A DNA stretch of 64,000 bases from Lunularia cruciata (taxonomy: Eukaryota; Streptophyta; Marchantiopsida; Lunulariales; Lunulariaceae): assembly GCA_948567375.1 (NCBI GenBank), contig OX419755.1, positions 24,619,001 to 24,683,000 on the forward strand, written 5' to 3'. Shown here one piece after another: positions 11,202 through 24,390 of the stretch. A program made the position numbers and the translations under genes. The notes below the pieces were generated by a model. It was not told where the DNA came from, did no database searches, and was given only the letters and a program-made list of their open reading frames with translations. How positions within the stretch are numbered: position 1 is the stretch's first letter; every line of letters begins with the position of its first letter.

Positions 11202-14200
11202 AGGACTTATGGAGGTTGCTCCTATGGGAGTTTTGACAATGCCCGCTTAAGTACTATCCCCCAACTTCCTCACCTGTGTAACAATATCCGCTTGAAGAGA
11301 CGGGGGAGGAAGTCTTAAGCCCTCTTGGGGATCAAAGGACAAGATAGATGCAAAGTGGTTAGGCAAGGAACGAAAGAGGAAAGGGAAATAGCGGAGTAAT
11401 AAATCAATTTCACGGTCTGGCCGGAGGGAAACCATCTCAATCAACTCAAACACACATAACGGTGCGGTGGGCGAAATGATTCGGGAAGCTCTACGTACAT
11501 CTACCGTGGAGAATCTTACCCTCAACCAATGATTAGAATTATGCTGGTCCCCGCCTCTTGCTTACACCTAGGTGTACATGAAGGCATAACGACAGTAGTA
11601 TATTTAAAGTTCACACACTCGTTCCTTCTCTCACTCTCGAAATGATCTAAAATGTAAGCTCTCCCCTCGCGTAAGGGCAGCGCTACAGTGTCCATAAGAG
11701 ATCCGTTTGATGAGAGGTTGCTGGTCTGGGGTGTGTCTGCCTGTCTGTCTGTCTATCTGTCTCTGTGTCTGTCTCGGATGGGTAGATTGAGCTACTCTAC
11801 TACTGTGTGACAGTACTGTAGTTAGGAGGTTACATCAAAAACGATATCTACTATTGCGAAGTAAACTTACACTCACAAAGAGAACACGCGGAAGAATATC
11901 GAACCCGTTCCCCATTATTGAAAACCTACATTAGGATAGAAAACAGTAGAACCACCTAGTAAGTGTACGGGTGGACTCGGGGTCTCGTTGTTGTCGTATT
12001 GCTTCTGGGAGGGCGATCTAAGCTACTCATGAGTCTATAGGATGTAGACTACCAAATCCCTGGGCTGTGCTCTCGTTGGACCAGAGAAAGTGTCTTGGTT
12101 TCGGCCCAGTGGTTGATGGCTGCAATGTTCGAGACAGCAGCTCCTTATCGATACTGATAGGTGAAATTGAACCTTTGTTGCGTGGCAAGATTCCGGTGCC
12201 GGGAAAGCTCATCCACCTCTTTCTACCCGATTTTGATGTGGATTCTTCTAGTTCATATATCACACTTAAATTCCTTGGGAAGACGAACGCATCGGCTCTC
12301 GGGATGCTGTCCCCACTTGGCACTTGGGAGCGCCGCCCAGAGCTAAGCAAGGTAGTCAGCCCGGGGTACTCCACTGACGAGAGAGCGGTATCGAAATCGT
12401 TCCTTACCTTGAGTCCTCGATTTTAAGACACTAACCTTCCATTTTGTTGGCTTGTTAACTGAGTATTAACATCGACATCAGGAGGTGGATGGGAGCGAGG
12501 GAAAATCAGAGAAGTCATTTTGTCTGTCACCGCGGACTCTTAATATCAATGCAATAGCCTCATTTCAAGGATAAACGTTTGGCTTGAGTAATTATTCAGA
12601 AGGAGAGAGAGTCCGTGAAGGCGATTTTGTACATTAGTCGCCCCGGTTGTTTCCTCGCACCCTGGGGTAATGTTTCCGCACTCAATACACACTTCACAGT
12701 TCACAATGCTGAGCTAAGTTCAAGCATGTGAGGGGCCTGTTGCAGTCATTCGCCTGACTTATGACAGGTAGGTTCTAGATGGTCGCACCAAGTGGGGCTC
12801 GTCGCTGTGCTGGGATCCGTCTCACCACTGTGCATTCAGCTTGGTTCGTTCGACGTTGGAGGAGGTGGAGGTAGCAGTTGTATCAGTGTGGAGTCGACAG
12901 GGCCCTACATGGTGACAGGCCAAACCGACTCGAGATAGTGGTACGATCTGATGAGGAAAGAACAGGTTGCAAACAAATGCAACCTCTACAGAAGATGGTT
13001 GGTGAGAGCTAGTTTCATTTGTCTATCCAAGACAAGTTTACTCCTCATTTCTTTCTCCGTCTGTACATTTGGACTAGTGAGTTAGTGAGTGTGGGAATTT
13101 GCTTTGGAACTGGGATCAGGTGCAACAGCAGAATTCCTCTCTCTACTAGACGTTGCTGCCTGGGCTGGGCCGGGCCATAGTCTGGGCTCTCCAGACCTGG
13201 CCTGGCCTGCCAGCGAGCAACCCATCAGCATCTTTTTCGCCAATGGTGAGTACAAAAAAGCTGTGCTGCTGGCGGGCTGTTCTCCTGTCCATAACAACCA
13301 CCGCTGTAGACGTAGTTTTGCATGCTTGTATAACGACTACTATTTGTCTACCAAATGCTTTCGGGAACATGAAGGATGACTGTGCACTCCACTCCACTCG
13401 GGGCGGGCTGGCTCTCTGGCGGGCTCCCCTCATCACAGTAGCTGACAACCAACCAACCCTCGTCCTCAGGAACGGACGGCACCTCATCCTCTCGTACACA
13501 TTACGAACGCGCCTCCGTCAGTCATATCACATCGCATCGCATCGCATCGGGCAGCGACAACTCTTCGTCTCTGCCTACATAATATTCATAAATTACACAC
13601 TTTGCCCTCCCTCCTTTCCTCCTTCATGGCTGGTATGAATGTCTCTCCCTCCTGACTGATGAAGGTCCCATGGTGGGACTCCTCTTCCTTCTCATCACAA
13701 TTCAAACCTGCTCATCTCTCCCCAGTGATAGCCCCCTCCAGTAGCTTCACATCTCATTGCCTAGTGGTCGGACCAGCCTAGTGATGTGAGTGAGTGAGTT
13801 TAGCATGGAGACGGAAAAATGGGACCTGCAAAGTCCTGCGGGAAGAAATCATTAATACTGACTGTGTCGGAATCTCAGCGGCCTTGCCTGCCTAAAGATG
13901 TGATAACTCTCTCTTCTCCAGTCTCTCGCCTCTCGTCTCCTCTTCTCCACATCCCTCCTAAGGACCAGTCTCTTGGGCAGAGTTTTCCCTGGTGAATGAA
14001 TGCCTATCGCCTCGGTTGCGGCGCTGTGCTGGATGCTGTGTGTACTTCATTATCACATCTCGGTACGGCCGCCGGCGCCGCAAGCCTGACTCCCTTCCCA
14101 TCCCATCCCGACAGCATCGAAGAGAATTAGCGAGGCGGCACGAACAAGTGAAATTCACAACACATGAAAAGCAATTTCACACTAAGCCACGAGGAAGCCA

Positions 14201-16780
14201 CTCCATCCATCCGCCAGATGGATGGAGCTCTGCTAGTGAGCTCCACAGTTCTCCAATCTTGTCTCATGTGGGTCTTGACGGACGGTCTCCGCTTTTTAAA
14301 ATATGAGGAAATGGGACCAGCCCACCGGCTGCCTGCCCATCTGGCGCAGCATAGCCGATGTCCGCTCTGACATTGCATCCAGGTCGCAGACGACTGTTTT
14401 CCTGTCTTTGTCGGCCGCCATCGCTCTATTTTTTATGCTCCTCCTGTGACAGATTGCTCAGCTGCAACTTGCGTCATTTTGTTGGTCCTACCCCTCCCCC
14501 ATCCCCCCCCCCCCCCCCCCCCCCCCCCGGAGCACATACATAGCTCTATCTCTTCTCTGCTGTGCTTTCCCCTCCAAATCTTTCTTCCTTCAGCAGAAGA
14601 AACTAATCGTCCTCCAACCGCTAATCTGGTATTTCCAGGAGTGCCAACTCGATTCGATCCAGGAGCGCCAACTCGCCTCAGCTCAAACCACCCTCAACAG
14701 GTTTTCATGCCATGCTCATCAGCCCCAACGACGGCGGGCATGGTTACCTTTTCCGTATAATGAGCTCTTGGGCTGAATGGCGACGGATGCTTCTTTCCTC
14801 CTCCTCCATTGAATTAAAGTCCTCATGGCCTTTTCCGTATAATGACCTCTAGTGTCATTCGTAGTCTCCCATTGAATGATCATACACATTCTAATTAGCT
14901 CTTCGCCCGAACGGCGTCGGAGGTTTATTTTCCTCCTCCTACCTCAATCAATGTTCGGACCTTAAGATAAACTATCACTGGAGAAGACGAGCAGTAGTAT
15001 CACGACTGTTCAGTTGCAGCCTTTACCACACCAACCTTCACTTCATGCTTTAAATTCGTAAATCAGCGACTCTTAGAAACGGCGTCGGAGAGCAATTAGC
15101 AACTCTTAGCAACAACTGCAAACGTTGCTAGAAACGTCGTCGGAGAGCAATTATGCATGGCCACTGTATTTGTCAATTGAGTGATCGTTTATTAGCATTC
15201 CATATTTTGTCGGTGTCGTGTAGTGCGTCTCACACCGTTTCTCCTATTTTGTATTGAGATCAGGCTTAATTTAAGCTCGTGAGACCACAGTTACAGAAAG
15301 ATAAGAGAAGTCCTTAATGTATCAGGTTTCGACGGTAGGAAAGAGACGGAACTGGGGCATTACATTTATGAGTGGATTTGACCTTTGAACTCTTTACAAG
15401 TAAACCCGACCATAACTATCATTATGTGGTCAGTGTACCCTCCTTCTACAATTTCCTGCAGAAACTGCAGCAGCTCTGTAGAGAGAGAAGTTTTGTCTCA
15501 TCCGTAGCCAGCGATTGGATCATCAGCATCATCATCCCCCCAAACCACTGCTAGCCAGGGAGTGAGCTCATGGCTACACACAATTGGTGACTTACGACTT
15601 TTGAGTGTCGTCACTCAGAATATCATCCATCCATAGGTAGGTTGGTGGTAGAATGTCGACCATTCTCATCGATCAGTTCCCTCTTCTGGAGATGTAACGT
15701 CTCGTCTCCTTCTTGTTTCCCTCATTTTCTCTACATCCGGTAGGGGTGGTGTCCGGATGGATGCTGCCAAGAAAGATTTCTCATCAGACAGTACCTGTAC
15801 TGCATCAGCCAGCCCTTTAATTTTCACTTCCAAGATGGTCAGATACTACTACTACTCCCAGTAAGCTGCATCAGCAACAGCAACAAGAGGATTCAAGGAA
15901 AAGAAACCACCAACTCCGGCATCCCTCAGATCTACTCCTATCCGTCTCACGCACTCACTCACTCCCTCCCACCCTCCTTCAGAAGGTTCTTGAATGCCCA
16001 TCATTTGAACTGGCAATCCAATTCCGAGCCCAGCCAGTGAGCCAGCTGCTCCTCATGAGACAAGCCCAACTCAGAGGACGAGGGTACAGGCCCCACTTTG
16101 CCTCATCCCACCATTGAAGTACAACCCCTCAACAGTGGAAAAAGAAAACATCAATCAGTTTATCAAACAACCCCCACAACAACAACACCAGCAGAAGCAG
16201 CTGCAGTGTCAACAACAACATCACGAACAGTATCTGGATTAACTTTGAAGTGATGTTCAACGAAGAGGACGAGGAGATGACGGACAAACAAACATCTTGT
16301 CTAGTCACTACTTCATCCCGATTGATCGATGAGGCATGCATTTCTCATGCAGTCCAATTGTGCTTCACAATGCTGGACAGTGGTGTACTCTTACAACGTC
16401 TATATATTTTCCTCCTCCCCTCCTACTACTGCTTACCCTAGACTAGGCCCTTCAAAAGTACACCGGCGGGAACTATCCCTTCCCGACTTTTTACAGTACT
16501 CAATCACTCAAATGACAACCAATAACCCATTGTCGAAGTTTATATGTCTCTCTTCATTCGCGAAACGTTAAGTACATGCTTCCTTTTGTCGAGAGAACAA
16601 AGTGTATCTACCTTATCCACCCACATTCTCATGTTACCGTAGTACTCCTGCTGTTGTACAGTAATAATCCATCACCTTCCTCCTCCCCCGCTGAAAAGGT
16701 TCGTTTCTCGTCTCTTCCTGTCCTCATTACTGAAATGATACGCAGCAGTTGGTGATCTCATTATAAAAAGGTATATATCT
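11202..16780. other. Gene-poor, pyrimidine-rich interval
   Basis: The interval contains a TCTG-rich microsatellite (about 11731-11775), a 26-base poly-C (14503-14528), a CATCG run near 13530 and many CT-rich stretches. Overlapping open frames near 12067-12426 and 13082-13638 occur on both strands and show no domain or splice structure. A CAA/CAG-rich stretch near 16170-16240 can encode glutamines but has no start codon and no supporting context. I cannot support a gene here. Confidence 0.5.
14503..14528 (+). repeat. Poly-C tract, 26 bases
   Basis: An uninterrupted run of C follows CCCCTCCCCCAT. The proline runs in nearby open frames come from it. Such a run can form unusual structures and is prone to assembly length errors. 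Confidence 0.95.
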
Positions 16781-18740
16781 AATCATACTTGTAGGTTGGT
16801 CTCCGTTCATGCAGAGGCATGAACGCGATGCCGCATAACGAAGAATGCTTGTTATTGGCCTCTACAATTAGAAAATTCGCCAAACGAGCTCGATCTGTTC
16901 AATATAGTGCAGCAAGAAAGCTTGCTGCTGTTACTAACCAGCAGGAACCAGAATTTGAGTACCCTGAGAACTAACAAAACCCGGCACTTAATCCTGTCAT
17001 ACCGATGTTAACGTGCTGCATGATGAACTGTCAATGCACGGAAAAATAAGAACCAAGAGTGAATGATATGTCTAACTTGTTCGCCTTTCCAGTTCTCAGT
17101 GGACAGACAAAGATTTGTTAGAGAGGTTAAGGTACCCCCTTGTAATTACTTTGGCGTCTGTTTTCCTTTTCTTTTCTACAATCGTTTGCCTGTCTTTGAC
17201 ATGGACATCGTCTTATTCGGTCCAAGTGACTTTTTTCGACTTGATTTCGCTCTCAGTTTTGTTTACTAGTTAAGAATGTCCGTGACTTCAACATATTTCG
17301 ATACGGTTAATCAAGAAGAAAAGCACACGCATATCCCCTCTGCGGAAGAAGGGCCTATTCCCACTTTTTGAAGTGCGAAGAGAAGCTAGATTCTCTTATC
17401 ACTTCAAAAAGAATTTTATACGGACCAAACGACTCCCAAGATCGTCATAGTGCAAAGCTACATCAACCGTTCATCCAACATATATATGTGTGTTGAGAAG
17501 TTTGCTAAACAAAGTTGTGTACGGTCGACAATCTCCTAAGGTACTGTTTTATTTTACCTCCTGTGTTTTAGCCTTGTACGGCTTGATGGGGGTCTTCCCA
17601 TCCTTCTTGTTATCCTACGCGGGTCCCCTTTACTGTGTTGTTTCTTGCCACAACCAGTAGCAGTGCAAGTAAATTCTTTAAAATTTCTGGTTTTGGATTG
17701 TTAGATCATTTGTAGAATGATAATCTCGCATGCAGATAGTTGCTTATGAAACTAGATTCTTGTGTATAAACAATACTTGTTTCGAAATGGTTAGAGTCTC
17801 CTCTCCTCCAAGTGTCAATCTGGAACAACAGTATCAGGACAGAGTGTCGACTGTATATACCTCACCTGTCCAAAGATCATCAGTAGTCGAGAAGTTCGTG
17901 TATAACTGAACTTCACCTTTTGTACGTTCAGAAATATCTGCTAAGCAACATCATCCTCCTGTTCGTTCCTTCGTTTCCACTCTGTACCTTTACTCAAGGA
18001 ACTGCTATGATTTGATGTCACATCGTGTACTTCAGGAATATGAACCTTCGGACTCTACCTGTTGTAGTGCAGTCTTGTTTTCTAGGCAGGTATGAGATGT
18101 GACCGAGTAGTTACGTTGGTTACAAGTACGATAGATAACATCTACAGCCGTTTGAGAGGTCACATCCTCCTGTGCCTTGGATACAATTCATGAATACATC
18201 ACATTCGTTACGTGAACGATCTGGCACCAAACGTGGAAGGGAAATTCTGCATATCATGTGGCATTTCCACCAAATTCGCTCAAATTAATCAACATTCAAA
18301 TACCAAGTGAAGTGGACCGATCTGGGTTGTCACGTGACCCATTTAATCTCCACATTATCTCTGGTAGGGAATGGATTGTAGAATTCCTAGAGTAATTCTC
18401 CCTTAATTTCTGGCATTCGAGTATCAACCATCCTTGATACCACACAATGTGGTAGACATGACATCAAATTACCATACTTGATATCACGTGGATAATATGA
18501 TACATTTATTTTGCTGAAATCATCGCTGGTTATGGATCAATATGATTGATCGAGCCATCTCCTCCAGATATCCTTGTTGATGCAATATGGCTCAAGATAA
18601 CAAATCGATTTACTCATTCAATACATTAAAACTTTGTATGCTACATGGATTAATATGACATATCGATTTACACTTTCGGTACATGAAATCTTACTGTTTT
18701 CTTCTAGGAACACATCCTATACCTTGAGTTGATAAACTGG
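16781..18740. other. Intergenic, no recognisable gene
   Basis: A small perfect hairpin (CGTTCATGC / GCATGAACG) lies at about 16806-16830 and an antisense copy of the dispersed repeat at 17541-17628. Open frames are short and unrecognised. The segment 18250-18700 becomes AT-rich with repeated GATATCACGTGG-like words. Confidence 0.45.
17541..17628 (-). repeat. Dispersed ~90-bp repeat, copy b (antisense)
   Basis: The reverse complement of this segment matches 11111-11201: CGCGTAGGA, GAAGGATGGGAAGACCCC with one extra C, and ATCAAGCCGTACAAGG are conserved. The terminal GGGGCT palindrome is not retained. Confidence 0.75.
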
Positions 18741-18754
18741 CTAAAAAATGCCTT

Positions 18755-19045
18755 GATATTAAGTGTATTGATATAACAATATTATTAGGGAATTGGTCTT
18801 TTTACCTCACCTTTTGTGTATTTATATTTCATTTTTTTCAGATTACCGTCTGATGCATATATATATTCCTATTTATCGTTCAGCATGCAGCGGTAGATAC
18901 TGATGTTTGATATTAAGTGTATTAATATGACACTTTATTATTAGGGAATTGGTATTTGTACCTCGCCTTTTTTGTATTCATTTTTCATTTTTCGGAGCAA
19001 TGTCTGATGCATATATATTGTATTTATCTTTCAGAATGCAGCCGC
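18755..19045 (+). repeat. Tandem duplication, period ~154 bp
   Basis: A unit starting GATATTAAGTGTATT at 18755 is repeated from 18909. Both copies share TATTATTAGGGAATTGGT, a TACCTC(A/G)CC word, GTCTGATGCATATATAT and TTCAG-ATGCAGC. The copies have diverged by small indels. The open frame at 18956-19243 starts inside it and is not supported as a gene. Confidence 0.75.
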
Positions 19046-19704
19046 AATTGGAAGGGAAAACTGATGCCGACACTTCTGCAGCACTTGATGCACTACTTGT
19101 GTGGTATAGGTCTAAATGACAAACACAATAGACTATGGAGATATGACTTACTACTGAATAAACACACCCGTCAACTTTTGATGGATCTAAACTTGTTGAT
19201 TAGATGTAATCTGGAAGGTGGGGTACAAATACCAAAAGCATGAAATACAAATACCCTCTTTAATACCCTCTTGGATAATACGTAACATGTATTCGATATG
19301 AGTAATTCCAGAATACCGTGATGTTATTAAATTATATTGATCTACTGGTAGATCAACAACAATACCTTAATATTAAGTGGGTAATTAGGACATCATATTT
19401 AATACATTATAGATGGATATGAGTCATATGACTCAATATCGATTTACTCGTCATACTTGGTTAAAAAAAAGAATGACGTATGTAGAATTCTCCACTTAAT
19501 ATTAATAATTAATTTTATATATTTATAGAAAATTATATTACATTATGTATTCAAAATATTGTATCGTATATACAGAAATAAAATAAAATAATTTGCTTTA
19601 AAAATCTTCAAATCAGTGAAGACACTCCAAGATAAATTTCACATACATCAAACTATTAGCGTATAATAAGCTCTCGAGAATGACAACCTAATTATTACAC
19701 TTGA

Positions 19705-19742
19705 GGAAAAAGGCGACCACTTAGAACACATGAAGGATTATC
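19705..19742 (+). repeat. Dispersed repeat, copy d (partial)
   Basis: Only the start of the unit is present: AAAAAGGCGACCACTTAG followed by ATGAAGGAT. The rest has diverged. Confidence 0.5.
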
Positions 19743-21002
19743 ACACTTGGGGAGCAACAAGATAATGCGTATAGATACACTTTGAGTGCTTAAAAGATTA
19801 TCTAGACGTACTTATAGAATAAGACATTATCCTTGAATTTATTTTCTCAAAAGATGATCTTTCATTCATAATGAAAATAGAGTATAAATTATAAATCAGA
19901 AATAAGCATCAATAGAATCATGATTTCTTTAAAAGCCTCCTAACAAACGAAGAAAAATAATAAATTCGTAACTTGTAAAATTGTATAATTATTATTCAAG
20001 ATGACTAAAGGACTAGATAGTAACTTAATATCACTAAGATACGTAGACTAACTCAGATCCCAACCCTGGTATTTAAGAACAAGATCTTTACATGATAATA
20101 GTTAAGTACACAGAGATTAATTTTGAGTATTAAAATACTCAAAATACTCAGAATCATCATGATTTCTGCAAAACTATTCTATGAAAAGATTAACAAAATC
20201 TTACCTCATTTGTAACATCTAAATTTTTTTTCAAAATCATTGAAGACTAAACACTAACTTAATGTCGCTCCAAACCTAGACCACCTCAGATCCAAATTTT
20301 ACTATTTAACAATGAGGTGTTTACATCATAATAGTTGAGTATATAGAGATTATTTAAGTTGTAAAATACTCCAAATTTGGCAAATATTAAAAGAGACACT
20401 AAAATTTAACAAATTTTTAGTACTTGAAAAAGGTCTATTTCATATAGTTTTGATAAAATCTAGAATATGAAATACTTAAGAGGAATAAGTATTTTTAGAA
20501 TTTAATTTTTCAAATTGGGGTTTTTTATGTTCTCCAAATACTAATCTAAACTATTTTGGAAAAAATACTGTTATATAAAACCAATAAAAAATATAAAGAA
20601 AAACTTATAATCAAACACTATTTCACTACCTGAGTTGAAGTAGAATAACATTAAGTCTATGTTTTTAAATTATAACCAAATAAATTCATTAATTTGATAA
20701 TATTTCACATGTCATTGTCTCTTATACTTATGTCATACATGATTCATGATTTGTTTTCATAAATTGATTGATCTCATCAACCATTTATGGAGATATTCAA
20801 TTTTATACGAAGATGCAATATTCAGAGAATTAAATTTTAAGGATTTCACTTTTAAGTAAGGTTGATTTATGGAATACAGGTAAGGCATCGACCTTCAACG
20901 TATGTATAAGCCTCTATGCGTATGCTAATATTATCTTATTTCTTAAGTGTATTCACCTATTACCCAACACGGTAGCTCTAACGTATTTATGATATCTACA
21001 TA

Positions 21003-21087
21003 GAGGCGACCGCTTGGGATAATATGAAGGATGAGAAGATCTTGTCAAGCTATACAAGGATAAAACATAAGAGGTAGGCCTAAGCCG
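21003..21087 (+). repeat. Dispersed repeat, copy c
   Basis: GAGGCGACCGCTTGGGAT, ATGAAGGATGAGAAGATC, GTCAAGCTATACAAGG and a GGCCTAAGCC end correspond in order to copy a at 11111-11201. Confidence 0.65.
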
Positions 21088-21214
21088 ATTTTGGTAATGG
21101 TTCACTGTTTAGATTAGTTTATAATGAATTCAACTATTATCAAAATCAAGATTAACCTTTATACAAAGAAAAGTCCCCGGTTATACAGCCTAAATCTCAA
21201 TAATCAAAGAAATA

Positions 21215-21306
21215 GCTAGTTTTAGAAATAAGAGTGATATATTAATCTAAGATGAAATAGAAATAAGCTAGTTTTAGAAATAAGAGTGATATATTAATCT
21301 AAGATG
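21215..21306 (+). repeat. Tandem duplication, period 52 bp
   Basis: The segment beginning GCTAGTTTTAGAAATAAG at 21215 recurs at 21267 and is identical for about 40 bases, including GAGTGATATATTAATC. Confidence 0.9.
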
Positions 21307-22321
21307 AGCATTTTAGTTAGATTTCAAAAGATAAATCAGTCAAGCAAATTCCTAAAAGGTATTTATATCGAAATAAAAATAATTAAGTAAATTTTTATTA
21401 CATAAATATAATAAATAAATAAAAGGATATACAAGACTTAAAACTTGTACATAAATGAATGATCATTTGAATCAAACCTAACCTTATGAACATTTTAAGT
21501 TAATAAACTAACAAGTAAGTTTTCTGGATTTTTCTCATAGTATTATATGTATAATATTTTACTAATAATTTTGGTTTTTATTAGGATAAATTTATTATTT
21601 ACTAAATTCATAAAGCCCTTCTTATAAAAAATCATCTTTTATTTTCCTCATTACATAAATTATCACTTTCAGTGCATAAATTAACATAAAGAAGGTCAAC
21701 ACTTATAAATAAATAATAACAAAAAATTAGCTTATTGAGACTAAGATGTGAAAAAAGGCATATTTTCTGATATTTTTAGCTTACTTATAAATATTAAATT
21801 CTTAAGGTCAAATAGTAAATCATAACTTGTCAAATTGCCTATCCCATCCTTTTAAGATAAAATATAGTTTTATTGTGTATGTTACAGATATAACATGTGA
21901 TTCTTTAAATATTATTTTTTAAATATTTTGTTACTACTATCAGGCCATGTATAAAGATATTTAAAATTATAATATAATCAATTTTGAATGCTTTATCTTG
22001 TGTATGATATGCTTATATTCTTTATTACTTTAACCTGTAAGGTAGTCATTTTGAGTTACAAAAATGATCTTTGAAATTTTATCATCACCTTTACATAAAT
22101 AATGTATAAAACTATCATAAATGAAATTATGTATGAATATGTTTATAAGTTTAATAAAAATGAATTCAGTTATAAATCATAAATTTAAGTATCTAAGGTC
22201 CTCAAGATGTAGGTAAGACCCTTTGTTTGTTATTTCCTCTTTTTTTTATAATATTAATTGGAATTATATTAAAATAAAAAATTTCATTGACCTTCTTCTT
22301 ATTTTAAGCAGATAGAAAGTA

Positions 22322-22522
22322 GGGGAATTTTTCTAAATGCCCCGCTTAAAAGAAAAGTATTCTCCAAAATAAAATGCCCCAATTTCATTTTAAATTTCAC
22401 CATTCATCACTCATGTGGCTCTGCGTTTCGATGAGAAAATGTTGGGGCACTGCGTGAGTTGAGTTGAAGGAGGGGATTCTGGTAATAACTTTTGCTAAAT
22501 GGGGCATTTTGGAAAATTCCCC
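22322..22522. mobile_element. MITE, 201 bp, with 9-bp target duplication (Mutator-like)
   Basis: The element begins GGGGAATTTTTCTAAATG and ends in the inverted counterpart, CATTTTGGAAAATTCCCC. The 22-bp terminal inverted repeats match at 20 positions. The 9-bp word TAGAAAGTA occurs directly before (22313-22321) and after (22523-22531). A 9-bp target duplication is typical of Mutator-like (MULE) elements. There is no coding capacity, so it would depend on a transposase elsewhere. Confidence 0.88.
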
Positions 22523-22735
22523 TAGAAAGTATCAAATGCTAATAGTAATCAAAATTTAGATATATAATAGAAATGTGACGACGTAACAATTAGACTATGA
22601 TTTATAGATAAATTGGAAAATGTACTTATATTATAACTGATTCTGAATATATTTAGAATAACATCATCTGTAATATGGATGAATATAATTACTAGAAAGA
22701 GTAATGATATTCAGAAACATGGATTGCACATTAGT

Positions 22736-22846
<111 letters not shown>

Positions 22847-23090
22847 GTTGGCTAATGATACATAATCACTATTAAGTTATTGATAACATTATTATTTTAC
22901 ATAATATATTAAGGTTTCCAACTTTGACTAATAGGATTAGTTTTTATATCATCCAATTTCGTCTAACAAGCGAATTAATAACAACTTAAAATTTTCGATA
23001 TCATAAATATAAGAGAGAAAAATACTCTCCACTGGTCCCGTTTGACATAATTTGTAAATGATTAAAATCCGAACTAAAAATATCTCTCTC

Positions 23091-23405
23091 TCGAGCGATG
23101 AAAGAGAAAAGAAATCCCTCAGAAGAGCGCACAAAAGGCAGCCCCACATACGATGATGGGTTTCGACCAACGGGCCTTTACAAGTCTAGAGGAGAGGCTA
23201 TTACTGCCTCTTGGCACGACGACGCCGTAATCTTACATGACAGAATCTGGAGCGATGTAAGAAAGAAATCCCTCACAACATCGCATGATGAATAGCGACA
23301 ATCGGTGTGCGGAGGCGCAACAGTGTGTTGGGTTTCGACCAACGGCCGTTACGAGTTTAGAGGGGATGTTGTTGTTACTGCCCTTGGCACTACGACGACG
23401 CTGGG
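23091..23405 (+). repeat. Diverged direct duplication, ~150 bp units
   Basis: A first unit at about 23091-23225 and a second at about 23247-23405 share GAGCGATG, AAGAAATCCCTCA, GGGTTTCGACCAACGG, ACGAGT/ACAAGT-TAGAGG, TACTGCC-TTGGCAC and GACGACG. The overlapping open frames on both strands here derive from this duplication. No domain is recognisable. Confidence 0.75.
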
Positions 23406-23849
23406 CATCAAGCACTGCTGCTGCTGTCCATGAGTATTGTATTGGACCTACTGTACTGTGTTTGAAAGATACCATCAGGCTGGAAAGGGAAACTGACAAA
23501 GAGAGTTCGGATAGGCCAGAGAATGAAACAAAAGGGAACCTCTTTCGAGTACTGTACATGAAATTACAATCTCTATGAGTGTCAGAAGAGAACAGATAAT
23601 GTTATAGTTGGTACGCGCATTGTAGAAGGAGATGACGTTCACTACTCATGTAAAGAACTGTCTGGACGACGTAAAGTTGATGGGAATGTGAATGATAGGG
23701 GATGAATTGTGATGGGTTTTGAGTGGCGGTGAGGTCCAAGAGATGCATAAAGTTTGGACCGGAAACCCAAGAGAGTACCATAAAGCAAAATGTTCTGTCC
23801 TTCATGTGATCAGCGATATGGTTCTTGAGTCCTTAGTAGTAGACAGCAC

Positions 23850-24390
23850 GTTCCCACTTTTCATCCGTGGATCGAGCCTATCCTGCTCTGCAAACTCACC
23901 GTCCTCACAATGCGCACACCTTACCCCTAACGGCATTGGGACTCGCTCGCGTCAAACTTCTTCCGGAGGGCCATGCATATTTAATACACTAATGTCCGGT
24001 TTCGTCACAGAAATCTCGTTTCTACAGAATCACAAGAGCCATTCACTGGGCCCTATCTGAAACAGGAACATATGAATGTGAATATCCAGTCACGGATTTC
24101 TATAACTCGTTGATTAGTAATACGGATCCGCTTGACAACATTCTCTCTAGAATTCTCCCTGCCCGTCTCAACGTTTTGCTCCAACCTGCAAAAATTTCTG
24201 GATGCTTCTGGAAATCTACCAAAAGGTGCCCCACAGTAATATGTCAGACAACAGCTTTACGGGAGCAATCCCTCCTGGACACAGAAATTTGGCATCGTAG
24301 ATTCACTGGTAACATTCCTACCGACATGGTACTTGGAATACACGATAGCCTACCTACCTGGACTTGTATAAATTTTCCCCTATAGCTGTG
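23850..24390 (+). pseudogene. Relic of a leucine-rich-repeat receptor kinase ectodomain
   Basis: Short pieces in different frames resemble the start of an LRR receptor-like kinase. They include a Cys-containing pre-LRR region with PNGIGTRSRQ-TSSGG near 23925-23970, G-x-V-T-E-I-S-F-L-Q-N near 24000, C-S-N-L-Q-K-F-L-D-A-S-G-N near 24185, M-S-D-N-S-F-T-G-A-I-P-P-G near 24243 and R-F-T-G-N-I-P-T-D-M near 24299. These are the spacing and words of plant LRRs (NxFxGxIP). Stops and frameshifts separate them, so the copy is dead. No kinase domain was found downstream. The call rests on short motifs only. Confidence 0.45.

Larger units (their letters stand above)
19246..22312. other. AT-rich intergenic block
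   Basis: No gene, RNA gene or retroelement domain is visible. The block contains partial copies of the dispersed repeat at 19705-19742 and 21003-21087 and a tandem duplication at 21215-21306. Confidence 0.6.

Noticed and set aside
12027-12426. Long overlapping open frames on both strands (115-119 codons)
   Set aside because: Each is the shadow of the other, neither shows a domain, and there is no splice or promoter context.
13082-13638. Frames of up to 161 codons
   Set aside because: Overlapping on both strands, pyrimidine-rich composition, no recognisable motif.
16009-16242. Open frame ending in a glutamine-rich tail (PPQQQHQQKQLQ)
   Set aside because: No start codon, preceded by a stop, and the glutamines come from a CAA/CAG-rich simple stretch; no domain or splice partner was found.
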